A DNA stretch of 64,000 nucleotides from Puccinia triticina (lineage: Eukaryota > Basidiomycota > Pucciniomycetes > Pucciniales > Pucciniaceae), in NCBI RefSeq assembly GCF_026914185.1, contig NC_070559.1, positions 6,307,501 through 6,371,500 on the forward strand. Reading direction: 5' to 3'. Shown piece after piece: positions 9,564-20,456 of this stretch (position 1 is its first letter; the number at the start of each line of letters is the position of its first letter). A program made the position numbers and the translations under genes. The notes beneath the pieces were generated by a model. The model searched no databases. It saw only the letters and a list, made by a program, of their open reading frames with translations, and was not told the DNA's origin.

Positions 9564-11999
9564 CTAGGTTCCTATGAACTCAGCTCTGCCAGCCCGGCCA
9601 GCTCCAGCGCTCCTTCGGCTTTTAGCCAAAGAAAAATGCACATTTTTCTTTGGCTAAAAGCCGAAGAATTATAGTGCCACAGGTGTGTATAGTTTTGGCA
9701 GGTATTTTCTTCATACATATCCTTAGCATTATTACATACATCATTCATTAGTATCATAGCTACATAGGACTGCAGACCTTACATAACTTCATTACTCATT
9801 TTCCCCTTCATATGAATCAGCAGTAGTAGTACTGTCAGCCTTAGAGTCAACACAGCTGACCTAAAGTCTGCCTCTTTTCTACTTATTACATATGAAATTA
9901 CTTCACATCTTTTTCATCTTAAGAGATATCATTGTTTTGACTTCATATTCTGTTTCCTCATGCAATTTTAACACTAGTTACAACTTACCAATTCTTTGTA
10001 ACTATACTCCTTCCCTGAGTTCTTGAGTTGTGGCGCACATGCGCAGTTGTGATGTGTCAGCGCTACCAGGCGCGCCAAACCACATGTACATATGTAATTA
10101 CATAAGCAAACTGTGAAAATTTTTGCAGTCAGGATCCCCCTTGCCTGAGGAGGATCTACAGACTTCAGCACACCAGAACCACACCCCAGATAACCCAGGA
10201 TCACCACCAAAGAGAACACCACGCTCCCAGTATACCTACCGTCACAGGCGCCTAGGATATTGACAGTAAGTAAACTCTTTCACTGAAACTTGCTTATGCA
10301 GAGTGAAACTCTTTTGCTCTTGATTGTTTCTTCATTTCTTCAACTCTTTCAATAATAAAAGATCAAAAGGTTATCTCTGGTTAAGAGTCGGAAGACCTAT
10401 AAAACCAGAGCAGAGTAGTAACCCTACTTCTGAATCCCACCAACGTTTCCTTGTTGTGAGTGGAGGCTTTTGCACTCTTTTTGGCCTGGCACAGCTGGCA
10501 TCCAACTTTTCCAGGTTGAGAATAGCCCAGATCAATTTATAAAGACTTAAAGTCTAGGCCTGATCTTCTCTTTTCTCTCCCTTTCTCTTCCTCTCTCTCA
10601 GTTTGTATTTCTTTATCCCATGAAATCCAAACCATTCCCCCCTCCTTTTCTTGTGTCCTGCTGTCACATAAGAGACACAGGCTCACAAGTACATTCCTTC
10701 ATAGTTCTTGTAGCTATTACCAAATGCTCATCATTATTTCATCTTCTACATAGTTACCTTTCATGTACACTCCTTGGTCATTGCACCTTCATCTTTACTG
10801 CTCATCTTCAGATATTGTTACTATGTGCTCATCATGTATCACCCCCCTGTAGTACCTCTCACATATATAAACACCCCTCTAGATGTTGTATCCCCATCAT
10901 GCACTTTCTACTACATCCCCTCTGTATCACCTTTTACACCACCCTTACATGCACTTTCACCCACTACAATTTGTATGCACCTCTCCCCCCATACTCTCTG
11001 TAGCACCTTTACACACCTCACTTAGATAACATTTCACCAATCAGAAATATATCCCCCAGTATATATCTCACTACACATCTCAGAGTGACTCCCCAAGAGC
11101 TTCTGCTTTTCCTCCTTCTCACTTCTCCTCTCTCACTCAGTAGGATTGATACACCTCAAACTCATAAAGTGTTAAATTCATCTAAGTCAAAGAGAATCAT
11201 CAGCCACACCCTTTTCTTTTTCTTAGTGTAACCCTCTCTCCATCAGCATTAGTCAAGAGGGCAGCCTCACCAGAACCTGTAGCCTCTTCTACATTATTAG
11301 TAGTGTAGTTGACTATTTCCCCTCACAGCTCTTTCCTGATCTTTTAGGAGTTCCACATTGGCCAAGCGGGCTTTAGGGTTGGCTGCGCACGCTTGGCCTT
11401 TTTTTGGCCAAACTTTGGTGAGTGCCCAGACGGGCTTGCAGCAACATAGGGTAGTTATGTTACTATATGTTATCCACCCTATTTGAGTAACGTAATTATC
11501 CCCGTTATCCACTGCGGCCCGTTACGCTATTAGTAACGGGCCTTTTTCTTATCACCTGGGTAGCGTAACGGGTTGTGTTTTGGTTTTTCCCCTAAGATGC
11601 GATAAAGTAACTGGAAAATGGCCTGTAACGCGGATAACACATCGGAAGGTGTGTTTCATCCTGTGTTTCATCCGCCTTTGCAAGGATAGACTGAAAAAAA
11701 AAATCTCCCTGTGTGGCGCCTTGGTGGCTTGCCTGACCCATCAGGCACCCCTGTCCAATACCTTTTTCCCTTCTTCCCACCTGAAATCAACCTTATCCAT
11801 CAATCACCATGGATCCGAGTCCAACCAGTCAACTGCAAGCGGACAAAGCTGACAACGATGGTGAGCAACCGGACAAATCCCTCCTGTGTTGGTCTTGACG
11901 TGCCTCCTTGGCATCCATCAGGCCGGATATGATCCCCACGCCGTCAAATTCTTGAGCACAAGCCACCAAGCCACAATCTCAAAAAAGGCCTCCAGCTCC

Positions 12000-14360
12000 T
12001 TCGTCGGAATCTGGAGAATCAATTGTGACTGGTAAAACCCCTCGGAAAACCAAAGCAAAAGCGGCAAAGAAGCCCCGACAAGTTATATCTTCTGGCGCTG
12101 CTGGCGCCACCAAGAAGGGGGATCTGGCTGCTAAGAAGACCCCAAAGAGCAAGACCAACAATACTGTTCCCAATAAAAACGTGAGCCCCTTGAATTTTAA
12201 TGTTATGTGCAACATTGCAGGTTCTACAATTGACACATGTGTGATTTGACTTTGTGTTTTTAATTCTGGTTTGTACGTTTAGAAGGAAGCTACAGCAAAG
12301 GGTCCTGATAGTATACTGTCAATAACGCTGATGAAGCTTATGACTACGACCAAGTTTTGGACAACGGCTCAGTTGAAATTCAATTGGGAAAAACAAAAGA
12401 GAAGAAGGAAATAAAGGAAAAGTTTGCCAATGTGGCTGATTATTTCCATGAGCCTTATTTTAAGGATGGCGAGCGCGAAAAGGGGGATGTCCCTGTGAAT
12501 TACAAATGTAAATGGTGCCATAAGACCTACCGTGGTCATGGCTCAACAGACCAAAATCTAATTATGCATTGCGATGGATCGAATCAAGCTGGAAGGAACG
12601 CGAAGGGCTGCCCCAACCGCAATGAAGCCAAGGCCGCTGGCGTGAAGCTACCCAGATTCTGGCTCCAATAACAACACCATGGCCCGTACCATGTATCAAC
12701 TCCTCAAGAATAGTGACTCCACTAAGCAATCCGAACACGCATGGGACCCAGCGAGCATGCACATTTGGTGCTTCTGCCATAAGCTAGCGTTGATCGTAAA
12801 TTCCGGTTTGAATGCGCTTTCTCTGAAGACTTTGCCTCCTGGGAAGGCAAAGGAATCCGTTCATGGGTTCTTCCCTGTGCTTGGAAAGGTCCTTGGAGAA
12901 GACGAGGCAGAAGGTCCCCCCGGAAGTTGGACTAGCCCCCGCTCCAAGCACAAAGACAAACTCAGTTGAGCCTGATGATGACAAAGATTGGCAAAGCGAC
13001 TATGGTAACGCTGACGAGCTTTCAGATGATGAGGCAGCTGCTGCTGCAAATGAGAATCAGGCTGATTACGCGGCCGAAAGCGCAGACGGCTCAGCTAGTC
13101 AAGCTCAACACACGAAGACTGTAAAACTCAAAGAGCTTCTGATCACTAAACTCAATGTTGTCATCAAGAAGATTACTCAATCAGCAGCCCAGTGGGCAAA
13201 TTTTGATTGAGTTGCAAAAGAATTGAATTTGAAAGTGGCCCTGTTGATTGACGGCTATGGCATCCGGTGGGAATTTGAAAGTGGCCCTGTTGATTGCCGG
13301 CTATGGCATCCGGTGGAACATTAAGTACCAGAGCTACCGGAAGGCAATTGACGCGAGCGAGGTTATCAACCATTTGCTCAAGGAAGACCAGGGATCAAAC
13401 CAGCCTTGGTACTTTGACAATGTCTTCTTCATACCTCGCGACTGGAATGAGATTGAGAAACTCAACCGTGAGCTTGAGGTGTGTACATATTTGCTCCAAT
13501 GACATCAACATCACTTGGATCTAACTCGCTTTCTGATTTTTTTTGCCAGGTTTTTGTTGATCTGACCTCGCAAATGGAAGGCAATCATTCAAGTGGTTCC
13601 CATGTCATTCCAAGGTACTTGGAACTGAAGGACCAGCTTTCTGAAAAGCTCCACTGCTCCAATCCCAAGGACGCCTTGTATCCGATGTTCTATGTGATGA
13701 TTCCAAAGGTTGATAAATATTTGGATGAAGCGATGGCCTGCAAGACCCTAGTACTAGCCACGATTTTGCATCCCTGCTACCGGATGCTCATCTTTGAGCT
13801 TGGCTTTGGATCAGAGAGCAGTGAGGTCGCCGACTGCCTCAATCTTCTCAATTGACCCTTTGAAATATACAAAACAGAAAAAATTTTGAACACTCAGCCT
13901 TCCATACCCAAATCTGAAGTAGTCGAAATCAAAAGGCCACACACCGCTAAGCCTCAGTCACTCAGAGCAGGTCTGGCGTTTGAGGATGGCCAAGACACCA
14001 ACCCCACATGAAGATGAGGTCCAACCGTACTTGAAGGCTGATTTGTCCTTCAAGAACAATGCCACCGACCGCAAATCAACACCATTGCAATGGTGGAAGA
14101 TGAATGCCAACACATACCCAACCCTCTCGCAGATGGCCCGAGCGTACTTGGGGGCATCTGGAATCTTGTGTGCTGTTGAGCGCCTCTTCTTGGCGGCAGC
14201 AGACGTATGCACTAGCAATCAAGGGCGCTTGCTCCCATCAACCATGTCACGCTGCGTAAGCAGCATGATGTGGTTGCAGGAGGAAGTGCCTCTCACCGGA
14301 GCTTTTGAGGAGGTGGGGAAGGCATTGAAGGCTTTGGTCCCCTCAAACCAAAATAAATAG
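12000..14360 (+). pseudogene. hAT transposase (BED finger, RNase-H-like core, dimerisation tail), broken
   Basis: A Lys-rich leader (12025-12180) is followed by an intron-like gap. A BED-type zinc finger with CKWCHKTYRGHG..H comes next (12495-12600). The core includes MHIWCFCHKLALIVNSGL (12758-12810), GIRWNIKYQSYRKAIDASEV (13300-13360), FIPRDWNEIEKLNRELE, PRYLELKDQL and LVLATILHPCYRM (13750-13790). The C-terminal dimerisation block PLQWWKMNANTYPTLSQMAR with AVERLF runs from about 14080 to 14190. Cut-and-paste DNA transposition is the known role of the family. The frame shifts repeatedly, and a ~50-bp direct duplication at 13225-13316 breaks the core, so it cannot make a working enzyme. Confidence 0.85.
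13225..13316. repeat. Tandem duplication inside the hAT transposase
   Basis: The block AATTTGAAAGTGGCCCTGTT..GGCATCCGGTGG occurs twice, head to tail, differing by one base (TTGACGGC versus TTGCCGGC). It is a recent local duplication within the dead transposase. Confidence 0.85.
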
Positions 14361-14461
14361 TCTATCTATAGTATTACTTGACTTGCGCGTTATCTGTAAA
14401 AAATCCCATAGTTGTTGTGCGATAACGTAAAAAAAAACATTGCCGCACATAGATAAAGTAA

Positions 14462-16052
14462 CGGATGTACTTTGCGCACTGCGAAAAACTCGTCGCGCAC
14501 TGCAGGGGGCGTCCACTCGACGTCCCGGCCACAGTGCGCGGAAGCTCAAAACGCTTCGCGCACTGCAGAAAATAAACCATGAAATTCTCATTTTTTTTTC
14601 TGCCAGCCGGCAGAGGGGATTTTTCTTTCCCCTCCTCCATTTTCTTGGGGTATTTGGACCCCCCAGCATGACATAAAAAAAGGATGATAAAAAAATACAA
14701 AAAATAAGCGGAGCGCCTCCCCGGGGCGCACCCCCCGGGGATTCTTAACCTGCTAAAAAGCCATGGATCGGGTACCCAGCCCCTCGAAAACAGAGTTCAA
14801 GGGGCAGAAGTACATACCCCATGACTTCGCCGTGCGGATGGCCGGCACAGGCTGGTCCCGGAGCGGAGTACATGCACACTCCCCCGATGACCGGCCAGCA
14901 CGCACGTGGAGTGCAAATCACCGGTCATCGAGGGGATTACGCACTCCTCTCGATGACCGGAACGGTCCCGCTTATCGAGAGGAGTAAACACATCTCTCGA
15001 TGACCGGAACGGTGCCGGTTATCGAGAGGATTAAATATACCACTCGATGACCGGAACGAACCCGGGCATCGAGAAAATAATCATCTTGATGACCGAGTCT
15101 GCTGCGGTCACCGAGTAGAGAAACACTCCCTCAATGACCGGAGCGAACTGTTCAAGGAGAGGATTGATGAACGGTTCGCTCCGGTCATCGAGAGGAGCAC
15201 TTAATCCCCTCAATGAATGGAACGGACCCGGCCATCGAGAGGAGGAACACTCTCGATGACCGTGTCTGTTTCAGTCGTTGAGAGGAGCAGTGTTTACTCC
15301 TCTCGATGACCGTGACCGGGTCTGTTCCAGTCGTCGAGAGGAGTAAACACTCCCCTTGACGACTGGAACAGACCCGGTCATCGAGAGTGTTCCTCCTCTC
15401 GATGTCCGGGTCCGTTCCGTTCATCGAGGGGATCAATTGCTCTCGATGACCGGGACTGTTCCGGTCATCGAGCGGAATGCTTAGTCTCTCGATGACCGGG
15501 ACTGTTCCGGTCATCGAGAGGTGTGTTTACTCCTCTCGATAAGCGGGACCGTTCCGGTCATCGAGAGGAGTGCGTAATCCCCTCGATGACCGGTGATTTG
15601 CACTCCACGTGCGTGCTGGCCGGTCATCGGGGGAGTGTGCATGTACTCCGCTCCGGGACCAGCCTGTGCCGGCCATCCGCACGGCGAAGTCATGGGGTAT
15701 GTACTTCTGCCCCTCGAACTCTGTTTTCGAGGGGCTGGGTACCCGATCCATGGCTTTTTAGCAGGTTAAGAATCCCCGGGGGGTGCGCCCCGGGGAGGCG
15801 CTCCGCTTATTTTTTGTATTTTTTTATCATCCTTTTTTTATGTCATGCTGGGGGGTCCAAATACCCCAAGAAAATGGAGGAGGGGAAAGAAAAATCCCCT
15901 CTGCCGGCTGGCAGAAAAAAAAATGAGAATTTCATGGTTTATTTTCTGCAGTGCGCGAAGCGTTTTGAGCTTCCGCGCACTGTGGCCGGGACGTCGAGTG
16001 GACGCCCCCTGCAGTGCGCGACGAGTTTTTCGCAGTGCGCAAAGTACATCCG
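14462..16052. mobile_element. Giant fold-back hAT-type element with perfect 8-bp TSD
   Basis: The exact 8-bp repeats TAAAGTAA lie at 14454-14461 and 16053-16060. The terminus CGGATGTACTTTGCGCACTG and its inverse bound the element. The arms (about 14462-14993 and 15521-16052) are nearly identical inverted repeats of ~530 bp; I saw one clear mismatch in a stretch of more than 300 bp. The ~530-bp centre is an array of ~35-nt palindromes. Mirror-image open frames on opposite strands are a by-product. There is no transposase. The high arm identity implies a young insertion, inside an older hAT element whose enzyme could not have moved it in its present state. Confidence 0.9.
14860..15610. repeat. 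Array of ~12 CTCTCGATGACCGG palindromes
   Basis: Units follow the pattern CTCTCGATGACCGG, a variable 6-9 nt core such as AACGGTC or GACTGTT, then CCGGTCATCGAGAG, with spacers such as GAGTAAACAC. Individual units differ mainly in the core and in compensating stem changes. Every unit is a self-contained hairpin in DNA or RNA. A degenerate version occurs at 8570-8750. Confidence 0.9.
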
Positions 16053-16211
16053 TAAAGTAAAGAACCACTCAAGCAAATAAGAACAAAAATGCGACACCGT
16101 AACTTGATTCTGTTATGCGTAACACGTAGATAACTGATAAAATTTTGTTACGTTACCGTTACTTTAGCGTTATCCATAGCATAACTACCCTATGTTGCTT
16201 TCAACACCATA

Positions 16212-16309
16212 CACTATAAAAACTCCAGAAACTTGTTGACATGCAATATTAAAAAGGCACCTTTGTAATATTGCATGTCAAAGCAGTTTCTTGAGTTTTT
16301 TTCACAGTG
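16212..16309. mobile_element. 98-bp CACTA-like mini-MITE (near-perfect hairpin)
   Basis: The arms AAAACTCCAGAAACTTG..TTGACATGCAATATTA and their inverse (..GCAGTTTCTTGAGTTTT) pair over ~34 nt around a 12-nt loop. The ends CACTATAAAAACTC and (inverted) CACTGTGAAAAAAACTC resemble the ends of the MITEs at 51257 and 52766 (CACTGMAAGAAAAACTC). CAT at 16208-16210 and 16310-16312 could be a 3-bp target duplication with one extra base on the left. Confidence 0.6.
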
Positions 16310-17720
16310 CATGTCATGGCTATTTTTCAGGGCCTTAGGTGGCCGGAGATCATTTTTTTGTGACTACTGGAATCATCTAAATCTGTTGATTTATGTCAAG
16401 TTGTGGTAGTCATCTCTAATTGGGTCAAACATTTGGGGGTCCCAATTGGGGGGCCCAGAATTGTTTGGAAGCTTTTAGGGGCCCATGGGGGACATGGGTG
16501 GTTAGTCACCAGTGAATCCCTCAGAATGCAGCATTGAGGGTTGACATGCTTCCAAATTTGTTTCCTCAATCATTTTCCCAGCATTTTTCACTTCTATCAA
16601 TCTCGTGAGCTTTGGTCATCACAGGCTCTGAGCTAAGTTATGCACATAAATGTGCTTATTAAATATAAAACTATGGCTTCATAAATTTTTACAACCCCAT
16701 AAAATATGTGTATAAGTCCATATCTGTGGGCTTACTGCATGTGCCCAATCAAGGGGAGTCGGAAGGGTGTAACAGCTGCGCTATGCGCTTTTTCCTGTAT
16801 CTCCAAAAATAGATGGCAAGATGTCAGAAGTACACAGATTATTTTGGATATTCATAATTCTCCTGCACCCAGGAATCAAAAGTGCATCTTTGTATTCTTG
16901 GCATTGGGATTATGTGGCCTTAAATCCATGAAGCAGGTGAATTTGAAAGCTCAAAACAGCTGCGCTGAAAATAGCGCCCAAATGACACTGCTTCAAGTCT
17001 GGTTTTCAACTTTTGCCCGCGGGTTTGACCCAACAGATGACTACTGCAACTGTTGACCTTGGAAGGAAGGACTCAAGTTTATTTATCAGTGAAAATCAAT
17101 TGAGATTGAGTTTCATCCAGCAAATATTGATGCCTTTGACAACAATCAAACTGAGGAGAAAATAGTATTGAGATTGTATTCAATCCTCTGCAGGTATGTA
17201 TCTTCCTCTTTCTAATTTATCATTTGATTGATTTCTTTTGTGAGCCAATTGCCAAGCACTAGCCTCTTGCATTGAGAGACTGTAGATGTAGGAGCTTTGG
17301 AATATAGACAAGTCTATACAACCCAATTCTTGACAGAACAAAATTGGTCAAGGTTCTTTCAACAATAACCTGATTTTTTTGACATTCTGCCACTCACGAA
17401 TCACATTGATCCAGAGGTGTACTACATATGATGTGTTGAATTTTAAAGCTGGGTGGGGTAGACCCAAAGTCGACCACGAAAAAGAAGGAAGAAGTACCTG
17501 CAACTCATCTAACCCAAAGGGTTTGTCCGCAAGTTACAAAGTTGAGAGTTGAAAAATTTCTTTTCCCATAAGCTTATTCTGATTTTGGTCGATTGGTCAC
17601 AGATGAAATGATTTCACCGATGCGCGAACGCTGAGAGACAGCCCTAACAAAGATAAAGAAAAAAAATGGCGAGGGTAATCAATCAACATATCGTTTCAAG
17701 TGAATGGGATAGACGAGAGC
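16310..17720. other. Repeat-derived DNA and 3' flank of the RFT1 gene
   Basis: No gene is supported. A 116-codon frame at 16706-17056 shows Cys-rich text with no recognisable domain and lies in sequence with repeat-like phrases such as GGGGTCCCAATTGGGGGGCC (near 16436). From about 17100 the DNA is AT-rich and featureless up to the RFT1 stop codon. Confidence 0.4.
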
Positions 17721-19710
17721 TCACATGACACAGAGACATCCAAAAAGGGAGCCAATACCACATAATAAATGGCTGAGGAGGGCCTTGGAGAATAGTCTTT
17801 CGCCTGGTTTCTCCGTGGCGAAGGATTCAGAGTAGCGAAACTCACTCGACCTGGTAATGATGGCAGCGATGATAAATGCAGCTATGGTGATGGCGGAGGG
17901 AGCAGCTTTGGAGAGCAAGAGTGTTTGGGCGGCGGCTCTGCGTTGGACATAACGAATGGAGAACCTCCATCCATAGACGATCCTGCAGATCATGTTGACA
18001 CCGGTGGCGATGACGATGGCTACTTCAGCGGTAATGAGGAGCGTTCCCGAAGCCCACGAAGAGCTGAAGAGCGCGACGGCTCCCACAAAGATCGCACACC
18101 AGATGGTCATCAACTTGCTCATCCGGTTCAGCTCAATCTCGTGCGCCGCAGATTGCACGAATGCCTCAAGTATCCCGTTCAGACCCAGAAGTGGGAGCAG
18201 GTAACAGTACGCCCGGAGAACCTGGACGATCGTGGAGCTAGGGCCTTCGTGCAGATACGCCGATCGTGGGCCAAGTAGCATCCATAATCCCAGCCGGACA
18301 TATGGCGGCCCAAATGTGACAAATATTAGCCCCAAAGATAGGTGGCATTGGATCAGATTGGTCAGCAGGTCAATGGAGCCTTGTATGCCAGCAGGAACCG
18401 CTGCACTTTTCGAGCTAGATTCTTGATTTTTTTCTGGTAAATGTGATGTCGACAGGCTCCTTGAGAAATATAAACGAGAAGTCTCTTCAATAGGTTGAAA
18501 GAGTATTCGTGCAATCAGGGAACCTGGTAGTGGGGAAGCAAAACAACAATTATACTCATTAGTGAATGCGACAACCAGATCAACCAAAATGTGGCAGAAA
18601 GGAAGATTGATTGAAATGAAATGAAATGAAAATGACCATAGTTCATTGCCAGAGCGTAGCCCCCCTGATGAGCGATAGGACATATCTTCGAGATAATCAT
18701 TTTGTCTCCTTCGGTAAGAAATTGCTTGATGATGGACTGGCGGGTGAGCGCGTAGCAGAGGCTCAAGTCTGATTTGGCGACCCACGATTCTAAAGAAACG
18801 GGTTTGATTGGTTTTCCCCTGATAAGGCAGGTCAGAAGAGCTGGATACTTGTAGGGAAATATTGGGCAGAAGGGAGTGATGATGCTCACTGAGAATCGTC
18901 GGTACGACGGGGATACAACAGAGCCTGTTTGGTAGTTTCAGGATCCCCTGATCGGGATCGAAAGTGGGGGCTCCAGAAACAGATTGCCAGTGACAAGCTG
19001 TAAGCCAATTGGCCAGTCGCAAAGCCCAACAACCCCCAATCGCGGCCGTGGTGATAACCAAACAGGACCACGAAGAGGGTGATGACGGTCTTGACGGACA
19101 CCGCCGTGCCTTCTACCTTGACCCTACGACGGGTCTGGCCGGCCAGGATCAGGTGGATGTATGCCGGCTCTGAGACTAGTTCGCATAGAACGGCCAGCAG
19201 GTAGAACAGCAGGGCGGTTTGGAAGTGGGGCTGCTGTGCTGTTGCCGCATGAACCGTGAGCCGATAGAGGAGAAACAGGATTAATGAGAATGGTATTCCG
19301 ATAGGTATCGGTAGGAAGCAGGCATTGACTATCTGCTGGCGACGCGTTATCGATGAGGGGCTTCCTTTCAAGCGCGCAACGTGGATTTAATATTAGCCGG
19401 TGGACAGTTACTTAACTGAGTGTCAAGCGGAGTAGTACTGACCGTGAGGAAGATGTTTTTGGTCGGAGGACAGGCCAGGGCTGGATAGTCGGGTGAACTC
19501 ATCCTGAGTCCTCGACAGTCCACCGCGAACGCCCTCCCGACTGAAGAAAAGGACAGTGTTGATGAGCACCTCGAACTGGATCGAGACCGTGCCGAGTGCC
19601 TCGGGCGAAGCCACACGGACGAGGGTCTGGTTGAGGATGAAGGTCAGCAGCCGGGATATCAACTGGAGCCCGATGAGCGAGAGTCCGGTGGCCAACAGCT
19701 CGGTGGTCAT
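17721..19710 (-). CDS. rft1: RFT1-family ER membrane protein (lipid-linked oligosaccharide translocation)
   Basis: Exons 19710-19443, 19364-18890, 18818-18637 and 18523-17721 join in frame to 575 codons, close to the usual ~550 of the family. The start ATG opens MTTELLATGLSLIGLQLISR, followed by LLTFILNQTLVRVASPEALG and LFFSREGVRGGLSR, the family N-terminal signature. Further signatures are LTRQSIIKQFLTEGDKMIIS, QGGYALAMNYGSLIARILFQ and PIEETSRLYFS, with about ten hydrophobic segments along the protein. RFT1 is needed for N-glycosylation: it is linked genetically to getting Man5GlcNAc2-PP-dolichol into the ER lumen, although its direct flippase role is disputed. Intron donors include GTCAGT and GTCATT. 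No frameshift is seen, so this looks functional. Confidence 0.93.
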
Positions 19711-20456
19711 CCTACCATCGCCGTCCAAGAGAAAAGGCACCGGCCGCAACGGCTGCTAAGGCTGTCACCCGGGTGTCGGTCCGGGGGTGAAGGTCCATCC
19801 CCCGTCCCAATCCCCGGGGGTGCGAGGTTTGACCCAGAAACCCCGGAGGTCAAATTTTTTATGTAATCAGATCTGTTCAAAAGTGACGGGAAGTCCTCCA
19901 ATATTTATTTAGCGCGCCCCCCGGATCCCCGAGACCCGACAAAGACCGTCGAACTCCGGGGGTAGACTAGCAAGATCACCCTTTGTGATTGAAAGGAAAC
20001 ACCAGAATCAAGTTCATACAATTGGGCCCAGGATGAACCTGTTACACACTACTGTAATAGCTTAAGGCTCAGCAAGCTACATAATTGCTCATGTGTGATT
20101 TTCTTGCTTAAAAATGGGCTATTGCTCTTTGAAATTGAATAAAATCAGCAAAAGAACAAAGAAGTAGTCAGAGATTTGATTTTATGGCCTTCTTCAGTAG
20201 CACCAGGAAAAAAAACAAGATGAGTATTTATGGATACAAATCAACATTCAATGTTTAGAAAACGCTTTCCTTTGAGGGGAGGCTTGGGATTGAAGTTGGC
20301 AAAATTAAAACAACAAGAATCAGATTGGTCTACATCTATCTAAACAAAAAAAAATGAATAAGAGACTACAGCTTGAAATAAAAACCACGCTCATTTCAAA
20401 TGAAATGATAGATTGCACAACAGAAAGTAAGAAAAACCAGGCAAGTCGGAGTTTGA
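19711..20456. promoter_or_regulatory. RFT1 5' flank and paralogue-A 3' flank
   Basis: From 19711 to about 19980 the DNA is GC-rich with CCCCGG-type runs and is the probable promoter side of the RFT1 gene. From 19980 to 20456 it is AT-rich and probably holds the 3' UTR of the next minus-strand gene. No coding frame is supported. Confidence 0.4.

Larger units (their letters stand above)
9028..9685. mobile_element. hAT-type fold-back element with 8-bp TSD
   Basis: Exact 8-bp direct repeats TGTATAGT flank the element (9020-9027 and 9686-9693). Each end holds a double hairpin: TTCTTCGGCTATTAGCCGAA then CTTTGGCTAAAAGCCAAAG on the left, and the inverted equivalent at 9617-9667. Inside the arms are GCGCTGG-rich blocks (left 9105-9150, right 9580-9612). 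The centre carries a palindrome array and a tRNA-like segment. There is no transposase. The 8-bp duplication fits hAT mobilisation. Confidence 0.8.
8880..11339 (+). mobile_element. Retroelement copy of unassigned class, split by a fold-back insertion
   Basis: This is the reverse-orientation relative of 53671-55800. Matching blocks include the one around CATATTCAGATTCT..CACCTA (8935-8990 versus the inverse of 55650-55720) and CAGCCACACC..CTTTTTCTTAGTG (11185-11240 versus the inverse of 54990-55050). The 9028-9685 element sits inside it with a direct target duplication, so the pre-insertion order can be restored. No intact protein frame or reverse transcriptase motif was found; stop-rich frames of Tyr/Ser/Thr type are non-coding. 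It could be an LTR-proximal or 5'-leader fragment. Confidence 0.5.
11440..16199 (+). mobile_element. hAT transposon, ~4.8 kb, decayed
   Basis: The ends AGCAACATAGGGTAGTTATG (11440-11459) and its inverse (16180-16199) match over 20 nt. GTTATCC/GGATAAC motifs recur subterminally at both ends. The element encodes a hAT transposase (below) and is interrupted by a nested fold-back element at 14462-16052. Flanking 8-mers no longer match, so the insertion is old or its edge has been disturbed. A short related GGCCAAGCGGGC-type repeat fragment abuts the left end (11345-11439). Confidence 0.8.

Noticed and set aside
14860..15610. CRISPR-like array
   Set aside because: The units are palindromic and variable, spacers are not unique and of constant length, there are no cas genes, and the host is eukaryotic.
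14763..15751. Mirror-image 74-109 codon frames inside the fold-back element
   Set aside because: Identical frames on opposite strands arise from the inverted-repeat arms and palindromes; no codon signal.
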